Shown: positions 43,084 through 52,773 of the stretch, one piece after another | How positions within the stretch are numbered: position 1 is the first letter of the stretch | Layout: every line of letters begins with the position of its first letter | Assembly: GCA_963781955.1 (NCBI GenBank) | Contig: CAWAHU010000002.1 | Location: 806,001 to 870,000, forward strand | DNA length: 64,000 bases | DNA from: Bog-473 sp963781955 | Lineage (GTDB): Bacteria; Actinomycetota; Acidimicrobiia; Acidimicrobiales; RAAP-2 | Direction of reading: 5' to 3' | Made by a program: the position numbers and the translations under genes | Notes under the pieces: generated by a model | What the model was told of the DNA's origin: nothing | The model's input: the letters and a program-made list of their open reading frames with translations, nothing else | The model's database searches: none

Positions 43084-45017
43084 GTGAGGCCGACGTCCGC
43101 GACCCGTTCGACCCTGCGCTGGCCGCCGGGGCCAGCGGCACGTTGAAGGCGTTCAACGAGGCCGGGGTGCTCGCGGCGTCGGATCTCCACGCCGCGCAGC
43201 GCCTGGCCGCGCTCGGCGGCGTGACCGACGACCTGGTCCGGCTGGCCGCCGCCTTCGCCGTGCGGGCACCGCGCCTCGGTCATGTCTGCGTGGACCTCGC
43301 CACCATCGGTCACACGGCGAGCACCGAGGTCGACGCGCAGAGCGACGCGGACGTCGGTGCGCTCCCGTGGCCGGCGCCGGCGGCATGGCTCGCCGCCGTG
43401 GCGGGCAGCGCCCTCGTGGGTGACGACCGCCCGCTCTTCTTGTCGGGCTCGAACCTCTACCTGAACCGGCTCTGGCTCGACGAGGTGCACGTGGCCGCCG
43501 ACCTGGAGCGGCGCGGGTCGGCCCCTCCTCCGGGGGTCGACGACGGCCTCCTGGCCGCCGGCCTGGGCGAGATGTTCCGTGAGGACTCCGACGACCCCGA
43601 CCCCGAGCACCTCCAGGCCGTGGCGGCGGCCACGGCCGTCGTGCGGCGGGTGGCGGTGATCGCCGGGGGCCCGGGCACGGGGAAGACCACCACGGTGGCG
43701 CGGCTGTTGGCCCTGCTCGACCAGCAGGCCGTCGCGGCGGGCGGTCCGCCTCCGCTCACCGCGTTGGCCGCGCCCACGGGGAAGGCCGCGGCGCGACTCG
43801 AGGAGGCGGTCCATGCCGAGGCCGCGCGCATGGGCCTCGACGCCGAGTCACAGCAGCGCCTGCGGGCGCTCAAGGGCACGACGCTGCACCGGCTGCTCGG
43901 CTTCAACCCCGGGAACCGGACTCGCTTCCGGCATGGCGCGTCCGATCCGCTGCGCCACGACGTGGTGGTGGTCGACGAGACCTCGATGGTCTCGCTCTCG
44001 CTGATGGCACGCCTCCTCGAAGCAGTGCGCCCCGATGCCCGCCTCGTCCTCGTCGGCGACCCCGAGCAGCTGGCCTCCGTCGAGGCGGGCGCGGTGTTGG
44101 GCGACATCGTCGGCCCCGCCTCGCGGCGGCTGTGCCTGGGGGAGGCGGCGCGCTCCCGCCTGGCCGCGCTGACCGGCCACGACCCAGCCGGCCCCGCCGG
44201 ATCGTTCCCGGCCGCCATCGCCGACGGCGTGGTGGCGTTGCGCCACGTGCGCCGGCACAAGGGGGCGATCGCCCGGTTGGCCCGGGCCATCGAGCACGGT
44301 GACGCTGACGGGGCGGTGGCCGTCCTGCGTGACGGCACCTCGAACGTTGACTCGAACGTTGAGTGGATCCCCTCCGACCCCCACGGACCCGACGCGACGC
44401 AACTCGACGCGGTGCGAGCCGTCGCGGTGGAGAGCGGGCGCGACGCCATCGAGGCGGCCCGGGCGGGCGACGCCGCATCGGCACTGGGCGCGCTGGGCCG
44501 GTTCCGCCTGCTGTGCGCGCACCGCCGCGGGCCCGAGGGAGTCGAGACCTGGACCACGCAGATCGAGCGGTGGCTCCAGGCCGAGGTCGGGGACTTCTCC
44601 GCCCGCGACGACTGGTACGTGGGCCAGCCGCTGATCGTCACGGAGAACGACTACGCGCTGCAGCTCTTCAACGGGGACATCGGCGTGGTCGTCAAGGGGC
44701 GGGACCGCCCGATGGAGGCGGCGTTCGAGCGGGGGGGCGAAGTGGTGCCGGTCAGCACCACGCGGCTCGCCGCCGTCGACACCGTGTACGCGATGACGGT
44801 CCACAAGAGCCAGGGGTCGCAGTTCAGGGTCGTCGCCTTCCTGCTGCCCGGCGCCGACTCGAGGATCCTGACCCGGGAGCTGCTCTACACGGCGGTCACG
44901 CGGGCCCAGGAGCGCCTGATCGTCGTCGGGCCCGAGGAGGCGGTCCGGGCCGCGGTCGAGCGGCCGATCGCCCGGGCCTCGGGCCTGCGCCGGATCCTCT
45001 GGGGGGACGGGGCGTGA
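43080..45017 (+). CDS. recD: Exodeoxyribonuclease V subunit alpha RecD
   Basis: RecD is the 5'-3' superfamily-1 helicase of RecBCD. The 645-residue protein has an N-terminal interaction domain, Walker A IAGGPGTGKTTTVARLLALL, the adjacent AAPTGKAAARLEEAV, Walker B VVVDETSMVSLSLMARLLEA, GDPEQLASVEAGAVLGDIV, and C-terminal VYAMTVHKSQGSQF and LLYTAVTRAQERLIVVG. A small 12-bp duplication (SNVDSNVE) lies near residue 420. ATG overlaps the recB stop. A weak hairpin (GGGGAT-cgggaa-ATCCCC, 45080-45097) downstream may end the operon. Confidence 0.95.
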   Translation: MSEADVRDPFDPALAAGASGTLKAFNEAGVLAASDLHAAQRLAALGGVTDDLVRLAAAFAVRAPRLGHVCVDLATIGHTASTEVDAQSDADVGALPWPAPAAWLAAVAGSALVGDDRPLFLSGSNLYLNRLWLDEVHVAADLERRGSAPPPGVDDGLLAAGLGEMFREDSDDPDPEHLQAVAAATAVVRRVAVIAGGPGTGKTTTVARLLALLDQQAVAAGGPPPLTALAAPTGKAAARLEEAVHAEAARMGLDAESQQRLRALKGTTLHRLLGFNPGNRTRFRHGASDPLRHDVVVVDETSMVSLSLMARLLEAVRPDARLVLVGDPEQLASVEAGAVLGDIVGPASRRLCLGEAARSRLAALTGHDPAGPAGSFPAAIADGVVALRHVRRHKGAIARLARAIEHGDADGAVAVLRDGTSNVDSNVEWIPSDPHGPDATQLDAVRAVAVESGRDAIEAARAGDAASALGALGRFRLLCAHRRGPEGVETWTTQIERWLQAEVGDFSARDDWYVGQPLIVTENDYALQLFNGDIGVVVKGRDRPMEAAFERGGEVVPVSTTRLAAVDTVYAMTVHKSQGSQFRVVAFLLPGADSRILTRELLYTAVTRAQERLIVVGPEEAVRAAVERPIARASGLRRILWGDGA

Positions 45018-45079
45018 ACGCGCGGATCCGTCGCCGGCGCCCCATCCACCGCGGAGCGTTTGCGGTTCCCTAGGCTGCT

Positions 45080-45097
45080 GGGGATCGGGAAATCCCC
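45080..45097 (+). terminator. Possible hairpin terminator after recD
   Basis: GGGGAT (45080-45085) and ATCCCC (45092-45097) form a 6-bp stem with a 6-nt loop, about 60 bp after the recD stop. There is no U-tract, only TGTTC, so termination is uncertain. Confidence 0.3.
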
Positions 45098-45225
45098 TGT
45101 TCACACACGCTTTGCAGAGCCTGCACAGCTGGCGTTCAGGGTCGTGGCGGAAGATTGGGCCCGACACGGTTCCGTAACATGTGCGGGACGGGCGTCACCA
45201 CGCTGACAACGACACAGGGGTGAGA

Positions 45226-46428
45226 ATGAGAATCCTGGTTCTCGGAGGAGACGGCTACCTTGGCTGGCCGACGGCGCTGCACCTCTCGGCACGCGGCCAC
45301 GACGTGACGGTCGTCGACAACCTCGTCCGCCGGGAGTACGACCGCGAGATGGGCGTCGACAGCCTCGTGCCCATCGCCCCCCTCGAGGACCGGGTCGCCC
45401 GTTGGGCGGAGCTCTCGGGGCGCACCGTCGAGGTCCGCATCGGCAACCTCACCGACGCCGCGTTCACGTACCGACTCATCGCCGAGGCCGAGCCGCACGC
45501 CATCGTGCACTTCGGCGAGCAGCGCTCCGCGCCCTACTCGATGATCGACCGCGAGCACGCCGTCTACACACAGGTCAACAACGTCGTCGGGAACCTGAAC
45601 GTCATGTACGCCATTCAGGAGACGGACCCCGACATCCACCTGGTGAAGCTCGGGACCATGGGGGAGTACGGCTACCCGAACATCGACATCGAGGAAGGGT
45701 TCATCGAGATCACGCACAAGGGGCGCACCGACGTCCTGCCCTACCCCAAGCAGCCGGGCTCCTTCTACCACCTGTCCAAGGTGCACGACAGCCACAACAT
45801 CATGTTCGGCTGCAAGATCTGGGGGTTGCGCGCTACCGACCTCAACCAGGGGATCGTGTACGGCCAGTCGACCGACGAGACCGACCTCGACCCCGTGCTC
45901 GCCACGAGGTTCGACTACGACGGGGTGTTCGGGACGGTCCTCAACCGGTTCTGCGTGCAGGCGGTCACGGGGCACCCGCTCACCGTCTACGGCGCCGGCG
46001 GGCAGACCCGCGGCATGCTCAACATCCGCGACACCCTGGCCTGCGTGATGCTGGCCCTCGAGAACCCCGCCGAGCGTGGCGAGTTCCGCGTGTTCAACCA
46101 GTTCACCGAGTCCTTCTCGGTGCGGGACATGGCGCTCATGGTCAAGAAGGTCTGCCCGCAGCGGGTCGACATCGCCGAGGGCCTGGCCAACCCCCGGGTG
46201 GAGAACGAGGAGCACTACTTCAACGCCGCCAACACCAAGCTCCTCGATCTCGGCCTGGAGCCGCACCTGCTCACCGATGAGGTGATCGCAAGCATGCTCG
46301 ACCTCGTCGAGCGCCACCGCGACCGTGTCGACGTCCGCGCCATCGCACCGACCGTGCAGTGGCGCTCGAGCGCCAGCACCCTGGTCACGGCCGGGGACAG
46401 CGCCACGGCGTCCTTCCTCGCCGTCTAG
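45226..46428 (+). CDS. sqdB: UDP-sulfoquinovose synthase (SQD1/SqdB-like)
   Basis: This 400-residue extended SDR matches plant SQD1 along its length. It has LVLGGDGYLGWPTALHLSAR, VDNLVRREYDREMGVDSLVP, VHFGEQRSAPYSMIDREHAV, LVKLGTMGEYGYPNIDIEEG, LPYPKQPGSFYHLSKVHDSH, ATDLNQGIVYG and VFNQFTESFSVRDMA. The reaction is UDP-glucose plus sulfite to UDP-sulfoquinovose, for the sulfolipid SQDG or a surface glycan. The Thr-Tyr-Lys type active site is kept (TMGEYG and YHLSK). No sulfoquinovosyltransferase gene is adjacent; an MptB-like glycosyltransferase is 6.3 kb away. GGGGTGAGA precedes the ATG, and TAACAT (45175-45180) may be the -10 box. Confidence 0.92.
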   Translation: MRILVLGGDGYLGWPTALHLSARGHDVTVVDNLVRREYDREMGVDSLVPIAPLEDRVARWAELSGRTVEVRIGNLTDAAFTYRLIAEAEPHAIVHFGEQRSAPYSMIDREHAVYTQVNNVVGNLNVMYAIQETDPDIHLVKLGTMGEYGYPNIDIEEGFIEITHKGRTDVLPYPKQPGSFYHLSKVHDSHNIMFGCKIWGLRATDLNQGIVYGQSTDETDLDPVLATRFDYDGVFGTVLNRFCVQAVTGHPLTVYGAGGQTRGMLNIRDTLACVMLALENPAERGEFRVFNQFTESFSVRDMALMVKKVCPQRVDIAEGLANPRVENEEHYFNAANTKLLDLGLEPHLLTDEVIASMLDLVERHRDRVDVRAIAPTVQWRSSASTLVTAGDSATASFLAV

Positions 46429-46523
46429 GGGCGACCACGGCCGGGTCGCGGCGACCCTCGGTAAGAGAGTCCTGGCCTCCCCGCGGTGTCGCGGTGCGAC
46501 ACCCGAACTAGGTTGCCGTGTCG

Positions 46524-47621
46524 ATGTCGCCTCGCTGGCCAACCCGCCGCGCGCGCCGTCGCAGACCGACCAGGATGGTGGTGCTCGTCGCCGCCGCGGC
46601 GATCGTGCTCGTCCTGCTCGTGGGCGGGCTGACCCAGGTGTCGAGCCAATCAAAGGGTTACGACACGAGTTCCGACCGGACCCTGGCCGCGCAGGGCGCC
46701 GTGCTGGCCGACCGGTCCAACGCCACGTCCAAGTCGGTGCAGGCGCTCATGGGCGACCTGCCCACGCAGACCCGCCAGGGGCTGCAGGCCGGGCTCGACG
46801 ACGCGGTCCGGCAGACGGAGGCGCAGTCGCAGCAGGCCACCTTGGCCTCCGGTTCGGTGCCGGCCGGATCGCCCGGGGCCGCGCTGGCCGCCGTCTTCGC
46901 GGAACGGGCACAATCGATGCAGGAGCTGCGCGCCACCCTCGACGGGCTGCTCGGGATCGGGCCCATGTCCACGCCCGGCGCGCCGATCACCGCTGCGAGC
47001 ACCGTCCCGGGCCACGGCGCGCTGCTCACTTCGTCCCAGGCTACCGACCGGATCACGGCCGCCGGCGCGCTGCTGTCGCACTCCGACGCCCTCTACCGCT
47101 CGGTGCGACGCACCCTGGTCTCCGCGGGCGCCGGCGCGCGGCTCCCCCGTTCGGTGTGGGTCACCGACCCGCTGGCGTGGCAGTCGGCCCACGTGGCGGC
47201 ACAGGTCGACGCCGTCGCCACGTCGCCCACACTGGTGTCGTCGCACTACGTGGTGCTCCGCACCGTCCGCCTGACCCCGCCGGCGCTGCCGACGCCGCAG
47301 GGCGGTTCGTCCGACATGGCCGTGTTGAGCCCGGTGACGCAGATCGGTGTGACGGCCGTGCTGGCCAATCAGGGATCCGAGGCGCAGTCCGAGGTGCACA
47401 CGACGTTCACGTTGGCGGACCAGGGGGCCGGGACCACCACCACGCGGACCGAGGTAGCGTCCATCGGCCTCGACGGCTCGGTGACCCTGCCCACGGTCGC
47501 GTTCGCCGTGCGGCCTGGGACGACCTACGTGCTCACGGTGCAGATCGTCCTGCCGCCGGGACAGACCCTCACGAACGGCACCGTGTACCAGCAGGCGCTG
47601 CGGGTGTCGCCGGCCACCTGA
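46524..47621 (+). CDS. Hypothetical membrane-anchored secreted protein
   Basis: The 365-residue protein is unrecognised. It has an Arg-rich N-terminus (RWPTRRARRRRPTR), one membrane helix (MVVLVAAAAIVLVLLVGGL), then an extracytoplasmic region. That region starts with a Gln/Ala-rich helical part (LQAGLDDAVRQTEAQSQQAT) and ends in a beta-rich domain (ITQIGVTAVLANQG-like; TQIGVTAVLANQGSEAQSEV, TTYVLTVQIVLPPGQTLTNG) resembling an immunoglobulin-like or CARDB-type fold. ATG 46524 is chosen because TAGGTT (46509-46514) lies 9 nt upstream; GTG 46518 is an alternative. Function unknown. Confidence 0.7.
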   Translation: MSPRWPTRRARRRRPTRMVVLVAAAAIVLVLLVGGLTQVSSQSKGYDTSSDRTLAAQGAVLADRSNATSKSVQALMGDLPTQTRQGLQAGLDDAVRQTEAQSQQATLASGSVPAGSPGAALAAVFAERAQSMQELRATLDGLLGIGPMSTPGAPITAASTVPGHGALLTSSQATDRITAAGALLSHSDALYRSVRRTLVSAGAGARLPRSVWVTDPLAWQSAHVAAQVDAVATSPTLVSSHYVVLRTVRLTPPALPTPQGGSSDMAVLSPVTQIGVTAVLANQGSEAQSEVHTTFTLADQGAGTTTTRTEVASIGLDGSVTLPTVAFAVRPGTTYVLTVQIVLPPGQTLTNGTVYQQALRVSPAT

Positions 47622-47664
47622 GGGGCGGCGAGGGGAGGGGAGGTGGGACGCCGCAGCCCGCGTG

Positions 47665-47693
47665 TCGACCTTCATCGTTCCCGGTCATAGGAT
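47665..47693 (+). promoter_or_regulatory. Promoter of the citrate synthase gene
   Basis: TCGACC (47665-47670), a 17-bp spacer and TAGGAT (47688-47693) form a vegetative-type promoter. The start codon GTG 47730 follows with GGAGG as ribosome-binding site, giving a leader of about 30 nt. This contrasts with the leaderless genes nearby. Confidence 0.6.
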
Positions 47694-47729
47694 CGAGGCG
47701 TCGATACAGGGAACTGGAGGGCGCCACAC

Positions 47730-49000
<1,271 letters not shown>

Positions 49001-49004
<4 letters not shown>

Positions 49005-49891
49005 GCGCTACGCGCTGCACGGTCGCCCGGCGCATCCTCTCCCTTGGGCTGGAGGATGCGGGTCAGGCCCTCTTGGGCCATCGACACGCACAGCCTGCCC
49101 TGGCGGTCGAAGAGGAAGCCACGGGCGAGGCCGCGCCCCCGGGACGCCACGGGTGAGTCGGTGTCGTAGAGGAGCCACTCGTCGGCTCGGAACGGCTGGT
49201 GGAACCACATGCAGTGGTCGAGGCTGGCACTCATGAACCCGTCGTCGCCCCACCGCACCTCGTGCGGCGCGAGGATCGTGTCGATGAGCGACATGTCCGA
49301 CGCGTAGGTGGCCACGCAGGCGTGCAGCAGCGGGTCGTCGGGCAGCGTGCCGTCGGCCCGGATCCAGAGCCGGGCGTAGGGCCCGACGTGCTCGCGGGCA
49401 TGCCAGGGCAGCGGCCCGATGTGGCGCTGGTCGATCGGGTGCGGCCGTTCGAACCACTCGGCCAGCTCCTTCTTGTAGGGCTCCAGGCGCTCGAAGAGGG
49501 TCGGCAGTGACTCGGGCTCGGGCACGTCGGGCATGGGGAACTGGTGCTCGGGCCCAGCGTCGTTGCCGTGGAACGACGCCTCCATGTTGTAGATGGCCCG
49601 GCCGTGCTGGATCGCCACGACGCGGCGGGTGGTGAAGGAGCGGCCGTCGCGGATGCGGTCGACCTCGTAGAGGATCGGGATCGTGGGGTCGCCCGGGCGC
49701 AGGAAGTAAGAGTGCAGCGAGTGGACCCGTCCGTGCTCGACGGTCCGCCCCGCCGCCATGAGGGCCTGGCTCGCCACCTGCCCCCCGAAGACCCGTTGGG
49801 CCTCGTCGCGCGGCTGGGTGCCGCGGAAGATGTTGACCTCAATCGGCTCCAGGTCGAGGAGGTCGACGAGGAACTCGAGGGACTCGCTCAT
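49001..49891 (-). CDS. tesB: Acyl-CoA thioesterase II (TesB)
   Basis: TesB hydrolyses acyl-CoA to free acid and CoA. The 296-residue protein is a double hot-dog fold with FRGTQPRDEAQRVFGGQVAS, LHSYFLRPGDPTIPILYEVD, IRDGRSFTTRRVVAIQHGRA and, in the second half, ASLDHCMWFHQPFRADEWLL with the active-site Asp (SLDH). Length and motif spacing match Escherichia coli TesB. Convergent with gltA, sharing the CTAG stop. There is no clear Shine-Dalgarno. Confidence 0.93.
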
Positions 49892-49947
49892 GGGCCCATG
49901 TTCGCAGGCGGTGCACCGAGCCGCTCCCGCCGCTACCCTGCGGCGGC

Positions 49948-51180
49948 GTGACGCAGACGCCAGACCAGCGCAAGGCGGACGCGCTCGAATTCCCGGCCGG
50001 CTTCCTCTGGGGGGTGGCCACGGCCGCCCACCAGATCGAGGGCGGGAACGTGAACAACGACTGGTGGGACTGGGAGCACGACCCGGCGTCGGGAACGGCC
50101 GAACCCAGTGGGGATGCCTGCGATTCGTTCCACCGATGGCGCGAGGACGTGGGCCTGGTGGCCGACATGGGCCTGGGCGCCTACCGCTTCTCCCTCGAGT
50201 GGAGCCGCATCGAGCCCGAGGAGGGCGAGTTCTCCCGGGCCGCGCTCGATCACTACCGGCGCATCTGCGCCGCCTGCCACGGGGCGGGGATCGTCCCGGT
50301 GGTGACGTTCCACCACTTCACGACGCCGCGGTGGCTGGCCGCGCGCGGCGGGTGGGAGGCGCCCGACGCGCCGGAGCGCTTCGCTCGCTTCGTCACCAAG
50401 GCCACGGCCCACCTGGGGGACCTCATCGGCTGGGCCTGCACCATCAACGAGCCGAACGTGGTGTCGGTGATGGGCTACTTCCAAGGCGAGTACCCGCCCG
50501 GGGTCAAGGACGACTTTGCTCGTTACGGCGTGGTCAACGACGCCATGGTCCGTGCCCACCGGCTGGCCGTCGAGGCGCTGCGGTCGGGCCCGGGCGAGTT
50601 CCCGGTGGGCCTGACCCTCTCCATGGCCGAGATCGTGGCCGAGGAAGGAGGTGAGGGGCTGCGCGACGCCGCGGAGGAGATGCTCGAGAACGTCTTCCTG
50701 CGGGGCACCGAGGGCGACGACTTCGTCGGCGTGCAGTGCTACACGCGCATGCACTTCGACGCGGGCGGCCTGGCGCCCAACGACCCGACGGTCCCGGTCA
50801 CCCAGATGGGCGACGAGCTGTGGCCCCGGGCCGTGGAGCACACCGTGCGCCGGGCGGCCGCCGTGAGCGGTCGGCCCGTGGTGGTCACGGAGAACGGGAT
50901 CGCCACCGCGGACGACACCGAGCGGATCGCGTTCCTCGCCGAGGCCTTGCGCAGCGCCCATCGGTGCCTGGCCGAGGGCGTCGACCTACGCGGCTACTTC
51001 GTGTGGAGCCTGCTCGACAACTTCGAGTGGCACCTGGGCTATGGGCCCAAATTCGGCCTCGTCGCCGTCGACCCGGCCACCTTCGAGCGGCGGCCGAAGC
51101 CGAGCGCCCACTGGTTCGGACAGGTGGCCCGAACCAACCGGCTGCTCACAGCGGGCTCCGAGCCGGCTGGCAGGGGGTGA
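49948..51180 (+). CDS. Glycoside hydrolase family 1 beta-glucosidase
   Basis: The 410-residue enzyme is a GH1 beta-glycosidase. It starts FPAGFLWGVATAAHQIEGGN and has the acid/base Glu in WACTINEPNVVSVMGYFQGE, the nucleophile Glu in RPVVVTENGIATADD, and YFVWSLLDNFEWHLGYGPKF. It is shorter than typical 440-480-residue members, with the loss in the region around residues 230-290 (after EEMLENVFLRG). The fold core appears intact. Cytoplasmic; likely cleaves beta-glucosides or disaccharides. TACCCT (49934-49939) is 8 nt before the GTG, suggesting a leaderless mRNA. Confidence 0.92.
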   Translation: MTQTPDQRKADALEFPAGFLWGVATAAHQIEGGNVNNDWWDWEHDPASGTAEPSGDACDSFHRWREDVGLVADMGLGAYRFSLEWSRIEPEEGEFSRAALDHYRRICAACHGAGIVPVVTFHHFTTPRWLAARGGWEAPDAPERFARFVTKATAHLGDLIGWACTINEPNVVSVMGYFQGEYPPGVKDDFARYGVVNDAMVRAHRLAVEALRSGPGEFPVGLTLSMAEIVAEEGGEGLRDAAEEMLENVFLRGTEGDDFVGVQCYTRMHFDAGGLAPNDPTVPVTQMGDELWPRAVEHTVRRAAAVSGRPVVVTENGIATADDTERIAFLAEALRSAHRCLAEGVDLRGYFVWSLLDNFEWHLGYGPKFGLVAVDPATFERRPKPSAHWFGQVARTNRLLTAGSEPAGRG

Positions 51181-51207
51181 ACGGACGGCCAGGGTAGGGT
51201 CTTCCCC

Positions 51208-51258
51208 GTGGCGAGGTTGCCCCGCAGAGTCGAGCGTGCGACGAGGACGGCCCCATGA
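51208..51258 (+). CDS. Possible leaderless 16-codon upstream ORF of gtrA
   Basis: GTG 51208 starts a 16-codon frame (VARLPRRVERATRTAP) whose TGA overlaps the gtrA ATG as ATGA. A -10 box TAGGGT (51195-51200) is 7 nt upstream, the spacing of leaderless genes here, while gtrA itself lacks a good Shine-Dalgarno. Translation of the basic peptide may couple initiation of gtrA. No homology can be judged at this length. Confidence 0.4.
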   Translation: MARLPRRVERATRTAP

Positions 51259-51878
51259 CCGGAAGCGGGGACCCGACCCGGACGCGCCCGCCCGCAGCGA
51301 ACGACGACCAGCATCAGCACCACGAGCACCCGACCCTGGCGCACATCTGGGCGTCGGACCAGCCGCTGATCGTCCGGGTCCGGCAGATGGTCGCCCATCC
51401 GTCGAGCGTGAAGTTGATCAAGTACGCCGGCGTCTCGGTGATCTCGACGGTGGTCTCCCAGGTCACGTTGTTCCTGACCTTCGGCGTGCTGCAGCTGATG
51501 TCAGAGGTGCCGGCCAACATCTTCGCCAACGCCGTGGCGACCGTCCCCTCGTACACGCTGAACCGGCGCTGGGTCTGGGGCAAGGGCGGGAAGTCGCATC
51601 TGTGGCGTGAGGTGATGCCCTTCTGGGTGCTGTCGTTCCTGGGGCTCGCCATCTCGAGCGTGGCCGTGTGGGCCGCCGGTCAGTTCGCCCGCAACCACCA
51701 CCTGAGCCACGGTGCCACGACGCTGCTCGTCAACGCGGCCAACCTGATGTCCTTCGCCTTGCTGTGGGTGGTGAAGTTCGTGATCTACAACAAGCTCTTC
51801 CACGTGGCGCCGGTCGAGTACGAGGAGCACCACGCCGAGAAGGTGGCCGCCACCTCCGAGGGGAACCCGGCCGACTGA
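51255..51878 (+). CDS. GtrA family membrane protein
   Basis: GtrA proteins are four-helix membrane proteins, often flippases or partners of glycosyltransferases in surface polysaccharide or decaprenyl-phosphate arabinose pathways. The 207-residue product has a hydrophilic His-rich leader of about 45 residues (DDQHQHHEHP), then KLIKYAGVSVISTVVSQVTL, ANIFANAVATVPSYTLNRRW and VNAANLMSFALLWVVKFVIY. The NRRWVW motif is typical. The nearby MptB-like gene may use the same lipid-linked sugar. Four perfect 14-bp repeats start in its last codons and pass the stop. Confidence 0.88.
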   Translation: MTGSGDPTRTRPPAANDDQHQHHEHPTLAHIWASDQPLIVRVRQMVAHPSSVKLIKYAGVSVISTVVSQVTLFLTFGVLQLMSEVPANIFANAVATVPSYTLNRRWVWGKGGKSHLWREVMPFWVLSFLGLAISSVAVWAAGQFARNHHLSHGATTLLVNAANLMSFALLWVVKFVIYNKLFHVAPVEYEEHHAEKVAATSEGNPAD

Positions 51879-51930
51879 ACCCGGCCGACTGAACCCGGCC
51901 GACTGAACCCGGCCGACTGACCCCGGCCGG
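51863..51930 (+). repeat. 14-bp tandem repeat across the gtrA stop codon
   Basis: GAACCCGGCCGACT is repeated four times without mismatch at 51863, 51877, 51891 and 51905, with a partial fifth copy from 51919. The gtrA stop TGA (51876-51878) falls at the first junction, so each junction recreates TGA in a new frame. A GC hairpin (CCGGC-GGC-GCCGG) follows. Confidence 0.97.
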
Positions 51931-51966
51931 CGGCGCCGGAGGACGGCCGACGGACGGGACCCAGGG

Positions 51967-52455
51967 TCAGTCCCGGAAGTTGTTGAACTGCAGGGGGATC
52001 CCGAAGTCCTCCGCCTTGCACTTCGCGATCACCTCTTGGAGGTCGTCGCGCTTCTTGCCCGAGACCCGCACCTGATCGCCCTGGGTCTGGGACGACACAC
52101 CCTTGAGGCCGAGGTCCTTGATGAACTTGTTGAGCCGCTTCGCGTGGTCCGACGAGATCCCGGCCTGGATTGCCACGCGCTGGCGGGCGGTGCCCTTCTG
52201 CGCTTCCTCGACCCTTGCGTCCTCGAAGGCCTTCAGGGAGACCTGCCGTTTGACCAGCTTCTCGTCGAGCACCTGGTGCAGGGCGCGGAGCCGGTCCTCG
52301 GTCGAGGAGCGCAGGACGAGCTCGTTGTCCCCCAGTTCGATCTCCGAGTCGGTGTTCTTGAAGTCGAAACGTGTGGCCGCCTCGCGGTTGGCCTGGTCGA
52401 CCGCGTTTCGCACTTCTTGCATGTCGACTTCGGAGACGATGTCAAACGTGGGCAT
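51967..52455 (-). CDS. yajQ: YajQ family (DUF520) nucleotide-binding protein
   Basis: The 162-residue protein matches the YajQ family along its length: PTFDIVSEVDMQEVRNAVDQ, TRFDFKNTDSEIELGDNELV, LKAFEDARVEEAQKGTARQR and DLQEVIAKCKAEDFGIPLQF-NNFRD. YajQ proteins bind nucleotides; in Xanthomonas a member senses cyclic-di-GMP, but the role here is open. TACGCT (52467-52462) is 6 nt before the ATG with no Shine-Dalgarno, so the mRNA is likely leaderless. Convergent with gtrA. Confidence 0.94.
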   Translation of the reverse strand: MPTFDIVSEVDMQEVRNAVDQANREAATRFDFKNTDSEIELGDNELVLRSSTEDRLRALHQVLDEKLVKRQVSLKAFEDARVEEAQKGTARQRVAIQAGISSDHAKRLNKFIKDLGLKGVSSQTQGDQVRVSGKKRDDLQEVIAKCKAEDFGIPLQFNNFRD

Positions 52456-52506
52456 GCCCAGAGCGTACCGGCGCTCGCCCGGCCCGTCCGGGGTGGCGGG
52501 CCCGGC

Positions 52507-52512
52507 TAATCT
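52507..52512 (+). promoter_or_regulatory. -10 box of tRNA-Tyr
   Basis: TAATCT ends 10 nt before the tRNA, predicting only about a 3-nt 5' leader. No clear -35 was seen. Confidence 0.45.
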
Positions 52513-52522
52513 CGCTCGCTGC

Positions 52523-52605
52523 GGGTCGGTGTCCGAGTGGCCAAAGGAAACAGGCTGTAAACCTGTCGGGGTAACCCTACGGAGGTTCGAATCCTTCCCG
52601 GCCCA
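52523..52605 (+). tRNA. tRNA-Tyr(GTA)
   Basis: This is an 83-nt class II tRNA. The acceptor is GGGTCGG/CCGGCCC with a wobble pair, the anticodon loop CTGTAAA gives GTA, the variable arm is GTCGGGGTAACCCTAC-like, and the T arm is GGAGG-TTCGAAT-CCTTC. Discriminator A; no CCA encoded. Confidence 0.97.
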
Positions 52606-52642
52606 CGCAATCGGTGACGGAGCGCATCGGGGCTCCCGGGCC

Positions 52643-52670
52643 TTGCCGGGCCCCGGTCGGCCGTTACAAT
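52643..52670 (+). promoter_or_regulatory. Promoter upstream of the MptB-like gene
   Basis: TTGCCG (52643-52648), 16-bp spacer, TACAAT (52665-52670). It begins about 37 bp after tRNA-Tyr. The ATG at 52669 overlaps the -10 box and so cannot be the start used from this promoter. Confidence 0.6.
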
Positions 52671-52773
52671 GGCGTTTCAGATCGATTGCGGGTCCCGTGC
52701 CGCCCCCGGCGTGACCCCGTTCCCCCGCCCGGGTCGCTCCCCGCCCCGGCACGACAAGACCGAGACCGAGCTC

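Noticed and set aside
52669..52773. N-terminal extension of the MptB-like protein from ATG 52669
   Set aside because: That ATG lies within the TACAAT -10 box, so the transcript would not contain it.
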